DNA of 64,000 nt from Planctomycetota bacterium (GCA_026386795.1 JAPLMU010000126.1:1-64000); one strand, 5' to 3'. Shown: positions 8,921-19,438, counted from the stretch's first letter. Program-made: numbers and translations. The notes: generated from the letters alone by a model not told the origin.

Positions 8921-9745
8921 ATGCGTCTTGATCGAACCCTGCTGTGTGTCGTGTGTGCTGTTGTGTCTGTAAATCCCTGCTACGCCGAGCGTCGGCACGA
9001 TGATGGCACCGGCACCCGTGATGATTCTCTTTGGTCGGAGACCGAGTCTCGCGACAGTTCGAGATCAGGAAAGTCCAAGTGCGGCATTTCCCAGAGTAAT
9101 GGGAAGATTCGTATCGACAGCAAGAAGGGCAAGGGCGGCTCCGCTGCATACGAATCGGAGTGGAAGGTCGATTGGACGGACAGCTTTGTCATGGAGTTTG
9201 AGCATGAACTCAAGAGCAGTCGCCCGAGCAAGACTTCGCAGAGCGCCACGAGTGGTATGGCTCTCGGATTTGGAACATTCGATATGGCGTCGGGCTGGAC
9301 CGATGGCGTGAACCTGGTGGTGACCCGTACCAAGACCGAGCGCACCCTGACTGCCTCTGTTCGTGTAGGTGGCGTGGTGGTGGATTCCGCTACGACGAAC
9401 CTTGCGTATGGCGCGCATGACTTCAAACTTGTCTGGACGAGTGTTGGCGGCGCTGTGTCGCTCGCCGTGCGGTTGGATGGATCCACGTCGCCGCTGTTGT
9501 CGCTGTCTGGGCTGGAAACCCGCTTTGCCGGGCATGAAGCCGAAGGCATGGGCGTATCGCTCTTCGGCACGTCTGCCGGAAACTTCAAGTTTGAAGCCAG
9601 CTTTGATGATGTCTCCTTCTCTGGCGACGACTACAACGACGATGACGACAGCGGCTTTGATGACGACGACGGATCGGATGACGCCGACGAGGACGGAGCT
9701 GACGACACCAACGAGGACGGAGATAGCGGCGACGACTCCGATTGA
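8921..9745 (+). CDS. Exported protein with highly acidic C-terminal tail
   Basis: N-terminal signal sequence; beta-rich middle; last 39 aa contain 21 Asp and 2 Glu; GGAG upstream of ATG. Confidence 0.7.
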   Translation: MRLDRTLLCVVCAVVSVNPCYAERRHDDGTGTRDDSLWSETESRDSSRSGKSKCGISQSNGKIRIDSKKGKGGSAAYESEWKVDWTDSFVMEFEHELKSSRPSKTSQSATSGMALGFGTFDMASGWTDGVNLVVTRTKTERTLTASVRVGGVVVDSATTNLAYGAHDFKLVWTSVGGAVSLAVRLDGSTSPLLSLSGLETRFAGHEAEGMGVSLFGTSAGNFKFEASFDDVSFSGDDYNDDDDSGFDDDDGSDDADEDGADDTNEDGDSGDDSD

Positions 9746-9800
9746 GGCGCAGCGCTGCTTGCCCACCTGCTTGATTGGATTCGGCTACCCTTGTCAATCT

Positions 9801-9839
9801 CCACGGTCTCGGTGTCGAAGGTCGACACCGAGACCGTGG
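9801..9839 (+). terminator. Intrinsic terminator
   Basis: CCACGGTCTCGGTGTCGA-agg-TCGACACCGAGACCGTGG, perfect 18-bp stem followed by tcttt. Confidence 0.75.
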
Positions 9840-9861
9840 TCTTTCCGAAAGCATCGTCATT

Positions 9862-10524
9862 ATGAATCGCTCAGTTATCAACTCACTCATCGTGGCTAGT
9901 TTGTCTATGGCCTTTATCGCTTGTGAAGCAGCCGGTCCGAAGCGCATTGACACCGCGACCGCCAGCATGTCGGACACCAAGGACATGCTGACGCGCGGAA
10001 GTACCGAGGTCACCGGAGCATTGGCCGCCGCCGAGGCGATCGGTGTCACCCCTGACTTGAAGGCAAGTTACGAATCGTTCTCCAAGTCACTGAGCACGCT
10101 CGAGAAGACCGCAGACCAGGTTCGCGATCGTTGGGCATCGCTGACAGCCAAGGCGCAGAGTTACACCGACACATGGCAGAAGGAAGCGGATCTTCTGAAG
10201 AGTGAAGCAGCGCGTACGGCTGCTGCAACGCGCCGCGATTCGTTCACGGCCCGTATCACCGCCATCCGCACTTCGATGGGTGAAGTCAAGACCTCCTACG
10301 AAGGCTTTGTGGCTGACATGTCCGACATCCATGTGTTGCTCGCCAACGATCTCACTGCTGATGGAATCAAGTCGGTGAAGCCACTGCTTGCCAAGGCAAA
10401 GAAGGACGCAGATACCGTCCAAGCCAAGGCAACCGCAGCAACCAAGCTGCTTGAAGATGCCATCGCCAGTTCAGCAACCATGTTGCCAACGCCGCCTGCT
10501 GCTGCTCCGGCCGCTGCGAAGTAA
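9862..10524 (+). CDS. DUF2959-like coiled-coil lipoprotein
   Basis: Signal with AFIAC; long Ala/Lys coiled coil with DRWASLTAKAQSYTDTWQKEA pattern. Confidence 0.6.
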   Translation: MNRSVINSLIVASLSMAFIACEAAGPKRIDTATASMSDTKDMLTRGSTEVTGALAAAEAIGVTPDLKASYESFSKSLSTLEKTADQVRDRWASLTAKAQSYTDTWQKEADLLKSEAARTAAATRRDSFTARITAIRTSMGEVKTSYEGFVADMSDIHVLLANDLTADGIKSVKPLLAKAKKDADTVQAKATAATKLLEDAIASSATMLPTPPAAAPAAAK

Positions 10525-10555
10525 GTAAGTACTGCTTGAATGCAAAGGTGTAATA

Positions 10556-10607
10556 CGCGGCGTGACCGTGATGAACTCGTTCATCACAGTCACGCCGCGA
10601 TCTTTAT
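10556..10607. terminator. Intrinsic terminator between convergent genes
   Basis: CGCGGCGTGACcGTGATGAa-ctcg-tTCATCACaGTCACGCCGCG followed by atctttatt. Confidence 0.7.
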
Positions 10608-10644
10608 TGATTTGCCGGCTATTTCGGACGCTGGCGCGTTGCAG

Positions 10645-13242
10645 TTAGCTCACCAATTCCCGCACGGAGCGCTTCATCAGCGCGCGCACGGCGGGCATGG
10701 CGCTGGCAATGGTCATCACTAACAGAACCGCCCAGCCGATGGCAAGCGGAGCGAGTGGCGGCTCAAAGGCAATTTCCTGCCCGCCAAGTTCTTTGTGCCA
10801 GAAGACGCCCATGCGCGCCAAATGGAGTCCAAGCGCAGTTCCGATGCCTGCACCAGCAATCGTGAGGAGCAGCACTTCGCCAAGTACCAGTCGCGCTAAG
10901 AGTCCAGGCGTTGCGCCGGTGGCGCGCAGTACGCCGTATTCAAATGTGCGGGCTCCAATATTTGCAGCAACTACATTTCCAACACCGAAGCACGCGAGTG
11001 CGAGTGCAGCGAAAGCGATAGTGCTAGTGATCATCAGGATGCGGTCGCCGATTTCGAGAATCGTCTTGCGGATTGCGCGACCGCTTGCAAATACTGCGCC
11101 GGGCACGCGGTCAGTGACGGCGTCGCCCAGCTGCGTGTCGAATTCCGGCGGTCGTGCATCATCAACATCAACCTGCAGGATGAATGCTTCGCGGCTGCCG
11201 AAACTGCGGGCCACTTCGTCAAAGTCCATGAAGACGCAACTGACAGCGTTCTCTGTGTAGACACTGCGGATGCCAAAGAACTGCACCGCTACATCGAGCC
11301 CTGCAGCCCCAACCACGCCGACGATTTCGTATTCCTTCTCAGTCTTGCCGCCGCCAAGGCGAATGTGATCGCCAGTCTTTTTCCCGCGCGCTATCAAGAA
11401 CTCCTTCGCCACCAGAATGCCCGCGCCACTCTTGAGTTTCGGCAGCGCGCTCTCTGGCGAACCTTGGATCCATTCGAGCCGATTCAGTGCCAAGAATTCC
11501 TCAGGCGGGAACCCAATACACACCACGTTTGGAGTGCCAATGCCCTCCACTCCAAACACTGTTTCGCCGATCACTTTGAGCGGTAGATAGCCAATCGGCA
11601 CGGTTCCTTGCACGCCCGGTATCGCCTTGATTCGATCTTGCTCAGCGACGGTCATACCGTTCGCTTTGAAGACAAAGCCATCAGAGATGCGCACGCGTTC
11701 ACTGATGTCGCGCACCACCGCCGTGCCGTTGGTCCACGTGCTAGTCAGGATGGAGACGCCCACCATGAGTGCACCGGCGGTGAATCCCAATCGATACGGG
11801 GCCTGCTGCACGGCGCCGGACAGCAATCCGCGCGGTACGCGAAGAGCGCGCTCGATGCCGCCGCTCAGCACCGTGGCCACCACCCAAAGCGCTGGCACCG
11901 AAAGCATGAACCATCCCGCGTGCAGCAGCGGGATCCCCAGCAATGAGTACGTCCAGAACCGCGCCGTTCCACCCGGCACAAGTAGTAGGAGCGCCACTTG
12001 CGCCCCGAGGCAAGCGAGACCCACAACGCCGAGCCACACAATGCCGGCGCGTCGCGGGGCGCGCACTCGTGGCGCCAGCGCTGCCAGTGGGCTGGTACTT
12101 GATGCTTGCCATGCGGGCCACAACGATCCGCCAATGCCGGCGATGAGGCTGCCGCCAATAGCCAGCCCAACGCCAGCCCAACTCATGAAGAATCCATCGG
12201 AAAGCCACTCGCGGAACCACCAACGGAGCAGGGCGGCCAGTGCCACCCCCAGTGGAACGCCAGCAATTCCCCCCGCGCCGCACAGCGCTGCGCCCGCCCA
12301 CACTTGGCTCATGAATACCTGTCGACGGCTTGCGCCAACGCAGCGCGCAATCGCCAATTCTTTCTGCTGCTCCGCCACGGCGGTGGTCATGCCGGTGCCC
12401 ACAATAAACGCGCAACTCATAAATGCAATCGCGCTGATGAGTACGAACCCCAGTCGCAATGCCAGCATTTGCTTGTCGAAGCCAGTGGTGTACAGCTCGC
12501 TTGGCTCAAGCGACAATGGCTCTTTGAATTCAGGCGCATGGAGCGCCACCCACGCAGGGACATCGGTGCCAGCTTTCAGTGCCACCATGACGGTGGTGAC
12601 TTGGTCGCTGCCATTGGCCTCAACGAGCGTCGAGCGATCAACCACTACATAGGGCCGCTGCAACGCCCCGAGCGCGGCGCGGTCAATGATGCCAGTCACG
12701 GTCAGTGCAATCGGGTCGCCGAAGCGTTGCACTTGCAATTGATCACCGACAGCGCACGCAAGTGCCTTGGCAGTGAGCGGATCAACAGCAATTTCGCCCG
12801 CTTGTATTGGCAGGCGCCCCACACGCATTTCCTGCATTCGAAAGCGTGCGTCAGATCCCGCTTCAAGTCCACGCGTCTGCGCTACTACGCGTCGTGGCTT
12901 GCCATCATCGTCGCGTCCACCGTCGGCGCGTATGAGTGAGAGCGAGCCGCCAAGACTTGTTGCAACCGCGTCAATCCCTGGAAGTGCGCGCACGCGCTCG
13001 GCTTCTTTGCCATCGAATGCAGCGCCGAAACGATTGACCAGCCGCGCGTCGGTGGCGCCGATCGAGCGCCGCAGGCTTGCTTCCGCATTTCCGCGCGCCG
13101 ATTCCAGTCCACAGGCAACCGCTGCTACGAGCGCGCTCGAAAGCATGACGGCAATGGCCAAGAGCGCGGTTCTACCGCGTCTCGCTGCCAAGCCCTGACG
13201 CGCGAACCACCAGGTCGCTCGCATGCATGCCTTTCGTATCAA
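10645..13242 (-). CDS. ABC transporter permease, FtsX/LolCE-MacB type (two FtsX domains)
   Basis: 865 aa; N-terminal TM plus periplasmic domain, repeated C-terminal TM cores; overlaps the end of the ATPase gene. Confidence 0.88.
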   Translation of the reverse strand: MIRKACMRATWWFARQGLAARRGRTALLAIAVMLSSALVAAVACGLESARGNAEASLRRSIGATDARLVNRFGAAFDGKEAERVRALPGIDAVATSLGGSLSLIRADGGRDDDGKPRRVVAQTRGLEAGSDARFRMQEMRVGRLPIQAGEIAVDPLTAKALACAVGDQLQVQRFGDPIALTVTGIIDRAALGALQRPYVVVDRSTLVEANGSDQVTTVMVALKAGTDVPAWVALHAPEFKEPLSLEPSELYTTGFDKQMLALRLGFVLISAIAFMSCAFIVGTGMTTAVAEQQKELAIARCVGASRRQVFMSQVWAGAALCGAGGIAGVPLGVALAALLRWWFREWLSDGFFMSWAGVGLAIGGSLIAGIGGSLWPAWQASSTSPLAALAPRVRAPRRAGIVWLGVVGLACLGAQVALLLLVPGGTARFWTYSLLGIPLLHAGWFMLSVPALWVVATVLSGGIERALRVPRGLLSGAVQQAPYRLGFTAGALMVGVSILTSTWTNGTAVVRDISERVRISDGFVFKANGMTVAEQDRIKAIPGVQGTVPIGYLPLKVIGETVFGVEGIGTPNVVCIGFPPEEFLALNRLEWIQGSPESALPKLKSGAGILVAKEFLIARGKKTGDHIRLGGGKTEKEYEIVGVVGAAGLDVAVQFFGIRSVYTENAVSCVFMDFDEVARSFGSREAFILQVDVDDARPPEFDTQLGDAVTDRVPGAVFASGRAIRKTILEIGDRILMITSTIAFAALALACFGVGNVVAANIGARTFEYGVLRATGATPGLLARLVLGEVLLLTIAGAGIGTALGLHLARMGVFWHKELGGQEIAFEPPLAPLAIGWAVLLVMTIASAMPAVRALMKRSVRELVS

Positions 13243-13972
13243 AGCCGCCGGCGACGATGCCGTCGCGAATCACAAACACATGTTTACAGTGCGCGGCCGC
13301 GGCGGGCTCGTGCGTCACCATCAGTACCACCATCTGTCGTTCATGCGCAAGTGCGTCCAACATCTTCCACATGCGTTCGCTGTTGGCACTATCAAGCGCG
13401 CCGGTTGGTTCATCAGCAAACAAGACTGATGGTTCAAAGAGCAACGCACGCGCAATCGCAACTCGCTGTTGCTCACCACCGGAAAGCGCTTCGGGTCGAT
13501 GCGTCGCACGGTCCGCAAGGCCAAGCGTCTCGAGTAATTCGCGAGCGCGCTTCTCGAGCGGACCGCGCGCAGCACCATCAAGGATGCCCGGAAGCATGAC
13601 GTTGTCGACAGCGTTCAGTGTGGGAAGCAGGTTGTATTGTTGAAATACCACGCCGACCCGCTTGCGGCGGTGCAGGGTGAGTTCCCGTTCGTTCATCTGA
13701 TCGATGCGCGAGCCGGCAACTTCAATTTCCCCAGAATCGGGGCGATCCAGTCCCGCTAAGAGGTACAACAGCGTGCTCTTGCCGCTTCCCGACGAGCCCA
13801 TGATTCCATAGAAGCCGGGCTCGCGGATCTCAAGATCCGCGCCGCGCAGGGCTTCCACCGCTCGCTCGCCCGTGCGATAGGTCTTGCAAACAGCGCGGGC
13901 ACGAACGAACACTGACCCTTCCGCGTTCAGGGACGGAGTTCCGATTGAATGAGTCGGGTTGCTGCTATTCAT
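13172..13972 (-). CDS. ABC transporter ATP-binding protein (LolD/MacB-like)
   Basis: Walker A GSSGSGKST, signature ALSGGEQQRVAIARAL, Walker B VLFADEPTGALD. Confidence 0.95.
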   Translation of the reverse strand: MNSSNPTHSIGTPSLNAEGSVFVRARAVCKTYRTGERAVEALRGADLEIREPGFYGIMGSSGSGKSTLLYLLAGLDRPDSGEIEVAGSRIDQMNERELTLHRRKRVGVVFQQYNLLPTLNAVDNVMLPGILDGAARGPLEKRARELLETLGLADRATHRPEALSGGEQQRVAIARALLFEPSVLFADEPTGALDSANSERMWKMLDALAHERQMVVLMVTHEPAAAAHCKHVFVIRDGIVAGGFDTKGMHASDLVVRASGLGSETR

Positions 13973-14034
13973 GTGCCATCACTCACGCGCCATGGGCTCA
14001 GAGTGATAGGCGCTGTGCAGACCCGCGTCATGGA

Positions 14035-14418
14035 TCAGTGACCGTTCTTTGTGTCGTACGTCTTTGAATCCATCAAGTCTGCCGCCTTGGAAAGGTCGCA
14101 GCCTGAGAGTCGCACGAGCCAGCCCTTTCCGTAGGGATCACTATTCAATAGCGATGGATCCTTGTGAGCAACTTCGTTGCTTGCGACGACGGTGCATGCA
14201 CAAGGAACATAAATCTCGCTGCTCGTCTTCACACTCTCTACCTCGCCAACGGTTCCGCCCGCGGTAACCGCGGTGCCGTCGGACTTCATTTCAACGAAGG
14301 TGATGTCGGTGAGCGCATCAGCAGCGTGTTGTGTGATGCCCATGGTGACCGTTCCGTCGGTCTCCTGACGGAACCATTCGTGAGTCTCGCTGAACCGGCA
14401 GTTGGTGGGGGTGGACAT
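14035..14418 (-). CDS. gcvH: Glycine cleavage system H protein
   Basis: ETHEWF, GITQHAADALTDITFVE, lipoyl-Lys region VESVKTSSEIY. Confidence 0.93.
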   Translation of the reverse strand: MSTPTNCRFSETHEWFRQETDGTVTMGITQHAADALTDITFVEMKSDGTAVTAGGTVGEVESVKTSSEIYVPCACTVVASNEVAHKDPSLLNSDPYGKGWLVRLSGCDLSKAADLMDSKTYDTKNGH

Positions 14419-14539
14419 CAATCTTCTCCTGAATGCGGTACATCGGGGCAAATTCGCACATGCGGATCAGCCGTCGAGGCGGGAATCATAGCCGTGCGTG
14501 TAGACTCTGAGGCGCGGCTCGTCTGTCGCACCCCACCCC

Positions 14540-15364
14540 ATGCTTCTCACTATCTCTTCCCGATCCCTGCAGTATGTAAAGCGTGCAAAGCGCGCACTTG
14601 AACCGATGGAGATTCCGGAGTTCGCGGCCGAGGAACTGGGAGTAAAGGGCATTAACGCAAACACGGCGCTGCTGCGCGGCATGGTCGCTAAGGATCTTGA
14701 GCGTCTGCGCGACCGCGCCGACCGCGCCCGCTGCCCGATTCTGGTGCTCGTGGACGAGGCAGCGCTGGACTTTGGACCCGACGCAGGCCCTGCATCTATT
14801 CAGCGCATTGAGCGTCTCGGAATGGCAGCAAGCAAGCTCGGAGCGCCCGCCGTCGCGGTGGAACTCAGCGCACTCCCGGCGACCAACTTTGATGCCTACG
14901 CTGCCAACATCAAGCGTTCCTTGGTTGCGCTTGATCGATTCGATACTCATCTTCTGCTGCGCCCCGGTACTGGTCCCGCTGGGGATCCCCTGAAGATTGC
15001 GGAGCTCATCAAGAAGATCGGCGGCTTCCGGATCGGCAGCATGCCCACCTTTGCGCATGCGGCTGGCACCAGTGACCCAGAGGGAACGCTACGCAAACTC
15101 TCCCCGTACGCGCAGGCCGTTGAAGCCAGCATCAAGGGCTTTGGCAAGACCGGCAAGCATGACGCTTGGGACCTCGCCAAGATGCTTGATGCCGTGCGCA
15201 CGGTGGGCTACCAGAACACACTCTGTATCGACTACGCCGCCAAGGCTGACCCAGTCGGCAACATCGAACTTGCCCGCGATCTCTTTGCTGCTGAGATTGA
15301 TCCGGTGGACGATGAGGGCGAGGATGAGGAAGAGGCCGAGGGCGAGGCCGAGGTGGCCTCGTGA
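14540..15364 (+). CDS. TIM-barrel (xylose isomerase-like) protein with acidic C-terminus
   Basis: Alternating beta/alpha pattern, C-terminal Glu/Asp-rich tail; ATGA-type overlap with cmk. Confidence 0.5.
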   Translation: MLLTISSRSLQYVKRAKRALEPMEIPEFAAEELGVKGINANTALLRGMVAKDLERLRDRADRARCPILVLVDEAALDFGPDAGPASIQRIERLGMAASKLGAPAVAVELSALPATNFDAYAANIKRSLVALDRFDTHLLLRPGTGPAGDPLKIAELIKKIGGFRIGSMPTFAHAAGTSDPEGTLRKLSPYAQAVEASIKGFGKTGKHDAWDLAKMLDAVRTVGYQNTLCIDYAAKADPVGNIELARDLFAAEIDPVDDEGEDEEEAEGEAEVAS

Positions 15365-16083
15365 CTGCGCCGGCAGGCGTGATCGTGACGATGGATGGCC
15401 CGGCCGGCACGGGAAAGAGCTCAGTTGCCTGGAAACTTGCACAACGCCTCGGACTTGAGGTGCTCGATACCGGCGCGATGTACCGAGCTGCTGCAGTCGT
15501 TGCGCTTGATGAAGGCGTGCCCGCCGATGACGGCGTAGCCCTCGCCGCGCGTATTGCCGAAGAAGGTCTCGCATTCGATTGGTCGTTCCGTCCGCCGCGA
15601 CTTCTGCTTGGCGGTCGTGATCTCACCGAACGTATTCGCGACGCTGATGTGAATGTTGCAGTGAGCGTTGTTGCGCGCCAGCCGGCACTGCGGGCGGCGA
15701 TGGTTGAAGCGCAACGTGCTATTGGTCGCGCGCATCCACGACTCGTAACAGAAGGTCGCGATCAAGGGTCCGTTGTGTTTCCGGATGCCATCGTTCGCTT
15801 CTATTTGGATGCGCATCCCGAAGTACGTGCGCGACGTCGTGTTGATCAAATGCGCGCGCAGGGTCGACCCGCGGATTACGAAGCAGTGTTGCGAGCCATT
15901 CAACAGCGCGACCATCTTGATGAAACGCGCGTCGATGGACCGCTCGTATGTGCGCCCGGTGCGCAACGAATCGATACGAGCGGCCTCACGCTTGATCAAG
16001 TCGTCCTAGAACTTGAGCGTCGAGCGCGGGTTGTTGTTCCGTCAGACTTTCTGGCACCGTCACGAGCGGTGCAGCCGGCATGA
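15361..16083 (+). CDS. cmk: Cytidylate kinase
   Basis: MDGPAGTGKSSVAWKLAQRLG, LDTGAMYRA, RDQGSVVFPDA. Confidence 0.95.
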   Translation: MTAPAGVIVTMDGPAGTGKSSVAWKLAQRLGLEVLDTGAMYRAAAVVALDEGVPADDGVALAARIAEEGLAFDWSFRPPRLLLGGRDLTERIRDADVNVAVSVVARQPALRAAMVEAQRAIGRAHPRLVTEGRDQGSVVFPDAIVRFYLDAHPEVRARRRVDQMRAQGRPADYEAVLRAIQQRDHLDETRVDGPLVCAPGAQRIDTSGLTLDQVVLELERRARVVVPSDFLAPSRAVQPA

Positions 16084-16829
16084 TCACGCTCTTTCAGGCG
16101 AAGCGCCGGGCTCCCGGCCGCGGCGCGGTGAGTGTTGCGTGGTTCAGCGCCTGCGCCTTCATCGTGTTCTACACATTGCGCCTGATTTGGGGATTTCGCT
16201 GCACCGGGCAAGAGCGATTGCCACGGCAGGGCGGCATTCTGGTGGTGAGCAATCATCAGAGTTTGCTTGATCCACCAGCATGCGGAAGCGCCACGCGTGA
16301 GCGTCCGTACACCATCATTGCCCGCGAGAGTTTGTTTCGATTTCGCCCGTTCGCAATGCTGATTCGTAGTTACGGCGCTGTGCCGATTGAGCGCGGCTCA
16401 GGTGATCTTGGCGCATTGCGCATGGCGATCAAGCAATTAGCCATGGGGCGCGCCGTGTTCATGTTCCCGGAAGGGACGCGCAATGACGATGGTCGTACCA
16501 AGGCATTCAAGCCCGGCATTGCGCTGCTCGCGCGGCGTGCGAAGGCAACGATTGTTCCAATGGCCATTGAGGGCGCGCACGACATTTGGCCAAAGTCGCG
16601 GCGCTGGCCGTTCTTGCGAGGCAAACTCCAGGCGGAGATCGGCGAGCCCATTCCGCCAGAGACGGTGGAACTCTGGTCCGCTGAGGGGCCGGATGTGTTC
16701 CTCGAAAATCTTCGTTCGCGCATAGAGGAATTGCGCATGCGCTGTCGCGCGAAATTGCGTGAGCGCACGCGCGGTGCATTCCCGCCACCGGGTCCAGCTG
16801 ATCGTCCTTATTGGGAAGACGACGCGTGA
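16080..16829 (+). CDS. 1-acyl-sn-glycerol-3-phosphate acyltransferase (PlsC family)
   Basis: NHQSLLDP (acyltransferase motif NHxSxxD) and FPEGTRNDDG. Confidence 0.93.
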   Translation: MITLFQAKRRAPGRGAVSVAWFSACAFIVFYTLRLIWGFRCTGQERLPRQGGILVVSNHQSLLDPPACGSATRERPYTIIARESLFRFRPFAMLIRSYGAVPIERGSGDLGALRMAIKQLAMGRAVFMFPEGTRNDDGRTKAFKPGIALLARRAKATIVPMAIEGAHDIWPKSRRWPFLRGKLQAEIGEPIPPETVELWSAEGPDVFLENLRSRIEELRMRCRAKLRERTRGAFPPPGPADRPYWEDDA

Positions 16830-18109
16830 TGTCCGACGCGCATGATGCTCTCGGTGAAGGTGATTCATCGCGTGCTCCGCGAGATTCGAGTCGGTCATCG
16901 CATGGCACGCCGCTTGAGCCGCGCATTGCAGCGGCATGGGTGGCGCGCAAGTTGCGCGAGGCAGGGCACCGAGCGTTCTTCGCCGGAGGCTGCGTGCGCG
17001 ATGCAATCTTCGGTCATGATGCTGCGGATTATGACGTTGCAACCAGCGCCGTTCCTGATGAAATTCGGCAGGTTTTCCCGCGCGCTATGGGCGTTGGCGA
17101 GTCCTTCGGAGTGATGCTTGTCCGCCACGGCGGTCGCTCCGTAGAGGTTGCAACATTCCGCGCTGACGGCGTGTACATCGATGGCCGACGGCCTGATGCA
17201 GTGCGTTTCAGCGACGATCGCGAGGATGCACTGCGCCGCGACTTCACCATCAATGGGCTCTTTGAAGATCCAGAGACGGGTGAGATCATTGATCATGTTG
17301 GTGGTCGCGCTGATCTTGCGGCTGGTATCCTGCGCGCTATCGGTAGCGCTGATGACCGCTTGCATGAGGATCGTCTGCGGGCATTGCGCGCTGCGCGGTT
17401 CGCTGCGCGATTTGGGCTTGTGATTGACCCCGACACCGAAGCCGCAGTACGCCGCATCGCACACGATCTCACGGGGGTGAGTCGAGAGCGCATCGGCAAC
17501 GAAGTGCGGCGCATGCTGATGCACCCGAGCCGTGCGCGTGCAGTTGAACTCATCGAGACGCTCGGGCTTGGAGCGGCGGTGTTGGGCGAACGCGCGGACA
17601 GTTGCGACTACGCGCTTCTTGCTGCGCTCCCGCCGGCGGCAGGCGTCGAAGAATCGCTCGCCGCGTGGATGCTGGTCCGCCTCCCCGCTGATACATCGCC
17701 TGTCCGTCAACGCCGCTGGCGAGAGGCACTGATCCTTTCCAATGACGAGTCAGACATGCTGGCTGCGATCCTGGCCATTCGTCCCCGGATTGTGGGCACA
17801 TGGATCGATGGAGATCGGGCACTCCGCAAGCGCCTTGCCGCGGCACCTGGGTTCGCGGGTGCCATGGCAATTCTCCGGGCAGAGCGCCATCCCGTGGCTG
17901 TCACGGTGGATGCAGACGTGCCCGGTCTGCGCGCCGAGGGGATTCAGCCGGTGCCATTCGTCACTGGAGATGACTTGGTGGCCATGGGTATGCGCCCGGG
18001 ACCAGCCTTTCGCCCCATGCTTGACCGGGCGTATGACTTGCAGCTGAATGGCGGTTTTTCTGATCGAGATGCCGCACTTGCCGTCGTTCGAGAATGGCGG
18101 GACGGGTAA
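16811..18109 (+). CDS. CCA tRNA nucleotidyltransferase / poly(A) polymerase family
   Basis: FFAGGCVRDAIFGHDAADYDVATSA and RRDFTINGLFED, RALRAARFAARFGL. Confidence 0.92.
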   Translation: MGRRRVMSDAHDALGEGDSSRAPRDSSRSSHGTPLEPRIAAAWVARKLREAGHRAFFAGGCVRDAIFGHDAADYDVATSAVPDEIRQVFPRAMGVGESFGVMLVRHGGRSVEVATFRADGVYIDGRRPDAVRFSDDREDALRRDFTINGLFEDPETGEIIDHVGGRADLAAGILRAIGSADDRLHEDRLRALRAARFAARFGLVIDPDTEAAVRRIAHDLTGVSRERIGNEVRRMLMHPSRARAVELIETLGLGAAVLGERADSCDYALLAALPPAAGVEESLAAWMLVRLPADTSPVRQRRWREALILSNDESDMLAAILAIRPRIVGTWIDGDRALRKRLAAAPGFAGAMAILRAERHPVAVTVDADVPGLRAEGIQPVPFVTGDDLVAMGMRPGPAFRPMLDRAYDLQLNGGFSDRDAALAVVREWRDG

Positions 18110-18121
18110 ACTTTAAAATCC

Positions 18122-19438
18122 ATGAAGCCGATCCTCCTGCTTGCCGCCTTTACTGTCTCGGCCGCCGCATTTGCGCAGTCCGATGCACCCGCTACTGCTC
18201 CCACAACGGCCCCCGATGCCGCACCGCAGCAGGAGGAAACTCCCGCCCCGGCCACAGCGCCAGTGGTTGCGCCCGCCGCGCCGGTGAAAGCACCGCCGCC
18301 GTTCACGCTCGGTCGCACCGCTAGCAACAAGGGTGGCAAGAGCCCGTATGCCACCGACACGCAGTTGGATCACCCCCCGGTCGTCTATGTGATCCCCATG
18401 GAGGGCTACATGGGGATCGATATCAGTGGACTGGTCTACGACAAGATCATCAAGGATGTGAAAGAGAAGAAGCCGGACCTGATCGTCTTCCGACTCAACT
18501 CCGCCGATGGTCGCATGAACGAGAAGTACATGGAAGCGGTCGACAGCGCCCGCAAGGATGACAAGATCGATCCGCGGCGGCTCGCCAGCGGCATCACTGA
18601 TTACCGTGACGTTGCCGCCAAGCTCCACAATGAGTTGAATACGTATCCAATGGTGATGTACGTGCAGGATTCGCGCGGCATCTCCTGCGTCTATGCGCTC
18701 GCGTGGCCGTACATGTTTATGGCGCCCGAGGCGCGCATTGCTGGTCTTGACATCGTGGCGTCGCTCGGCGGCGGCAACGATGTTGACATCAAGGCAAAGA
18801 TGTTCAGCGCCTGGACGAGTATCGCCAAGGGAATTCTTGAACTCGGCGGTCGTCAGCAGGAGCTCTACGATTCCCTCGTTCGTCCAGATCGCACTCTGAG
18901 TGCCGACATCGAAGGGCGGACCACCAAGTGGCGCTCGGATACCGCGGGATCGTGGTACGTGATCGATACATCGCTTGAAGCTGCGGCTCGATTTAGCGCT
19001 AAGTCAGCCGAGGACACCGGCCTCACGGACGGCATCGCCGTGGATATTCCGGATCTCCTGTTCCTACTTGGGTACCCGGAGTACACGCTTTCCGAAAGCG
19101 GGGAGAAGATCTTCCGTGACTACAACTCCACATGGCGCAAGCAGTTCGTGGAGAGCAAGAAGTGGATGGAAGACTTCCAGCAGCCGATGGAGCAAGCGAG
19201 CGACCTCGGTAAGCGCAAGCAGATCCTCGAGAAGATGCAGAAGATGTTCAAGCAGTACCCGTCTTTCGCAAAGATGTGGGAATGGACCCGCGGACTCACA
19301 GACGATCAGCTGAAGATTCTCATTGAGCAGCTCACCGAACAGATCCGCGGTAACAATCAGAAGAAGTCGGGATCAGGAACCACCGGCGGGACTACCGGCG
19401 GCAAGGGGCCGGCAGGTCCGATGGGTCCAGGTCGATAG
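18122..19438 (+). CDS. Exported ClpP/crotonase-fold protein (NfeD/SppA-like), probably catalytically divergent
   Basis: Signal peptide; DLIVFRLNSADG and MVMYVQDSRGISCVYALAWPYMFMAP align with the SPGG and Ser-nucleophile regions of the 19522 paralogue. Confidence 0.6.
   Translation: MKPILLLAAFTVSAAAFAQSDAPATAPTTAPDAAPQQEETPAPATAPVVAPAAPVKAPPPFTLGRTASNKGGKSPYATDTQLDHPPVVYVIPMEGYMGIDISGLVYDKIIKDVKEKKPDLIVFRLNSADGRMNEKYMEAVDSARKDDKIDPRRLASGITDYRDVAAKLHNELNTYPMVMYVQDSRGISCVYALAWPYMFMAPEARIAGLDIVASLGGGNDVDIKAKMFSAWTSIAKGILELGGRQQELYDSLVRPDRTLSADIEGRTTKWRSDTAGSWYVIDTSLEAAARFSAKSAEDTGLTDGIAVDIPDLLFLLGYPEYTLSESGEKIFRDYNSTWRKQFVESKKWMEDFQQPMEQASDLGKRKQILEKMQKMFKQYPSFAKMWEWTRGLTDDQLKILIEQLTEQIRGNNQKKSGSGTTGGTTGGKGPAGPMGPGR

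Noticed and set aside
11627-12652. 341-aa plus-strand ORF opposite the FtsX-type permease
   Set aside because: Low-complexity Ser/Pro/Thr antisense translation; the permease on the minus strand has coherent TM structure.
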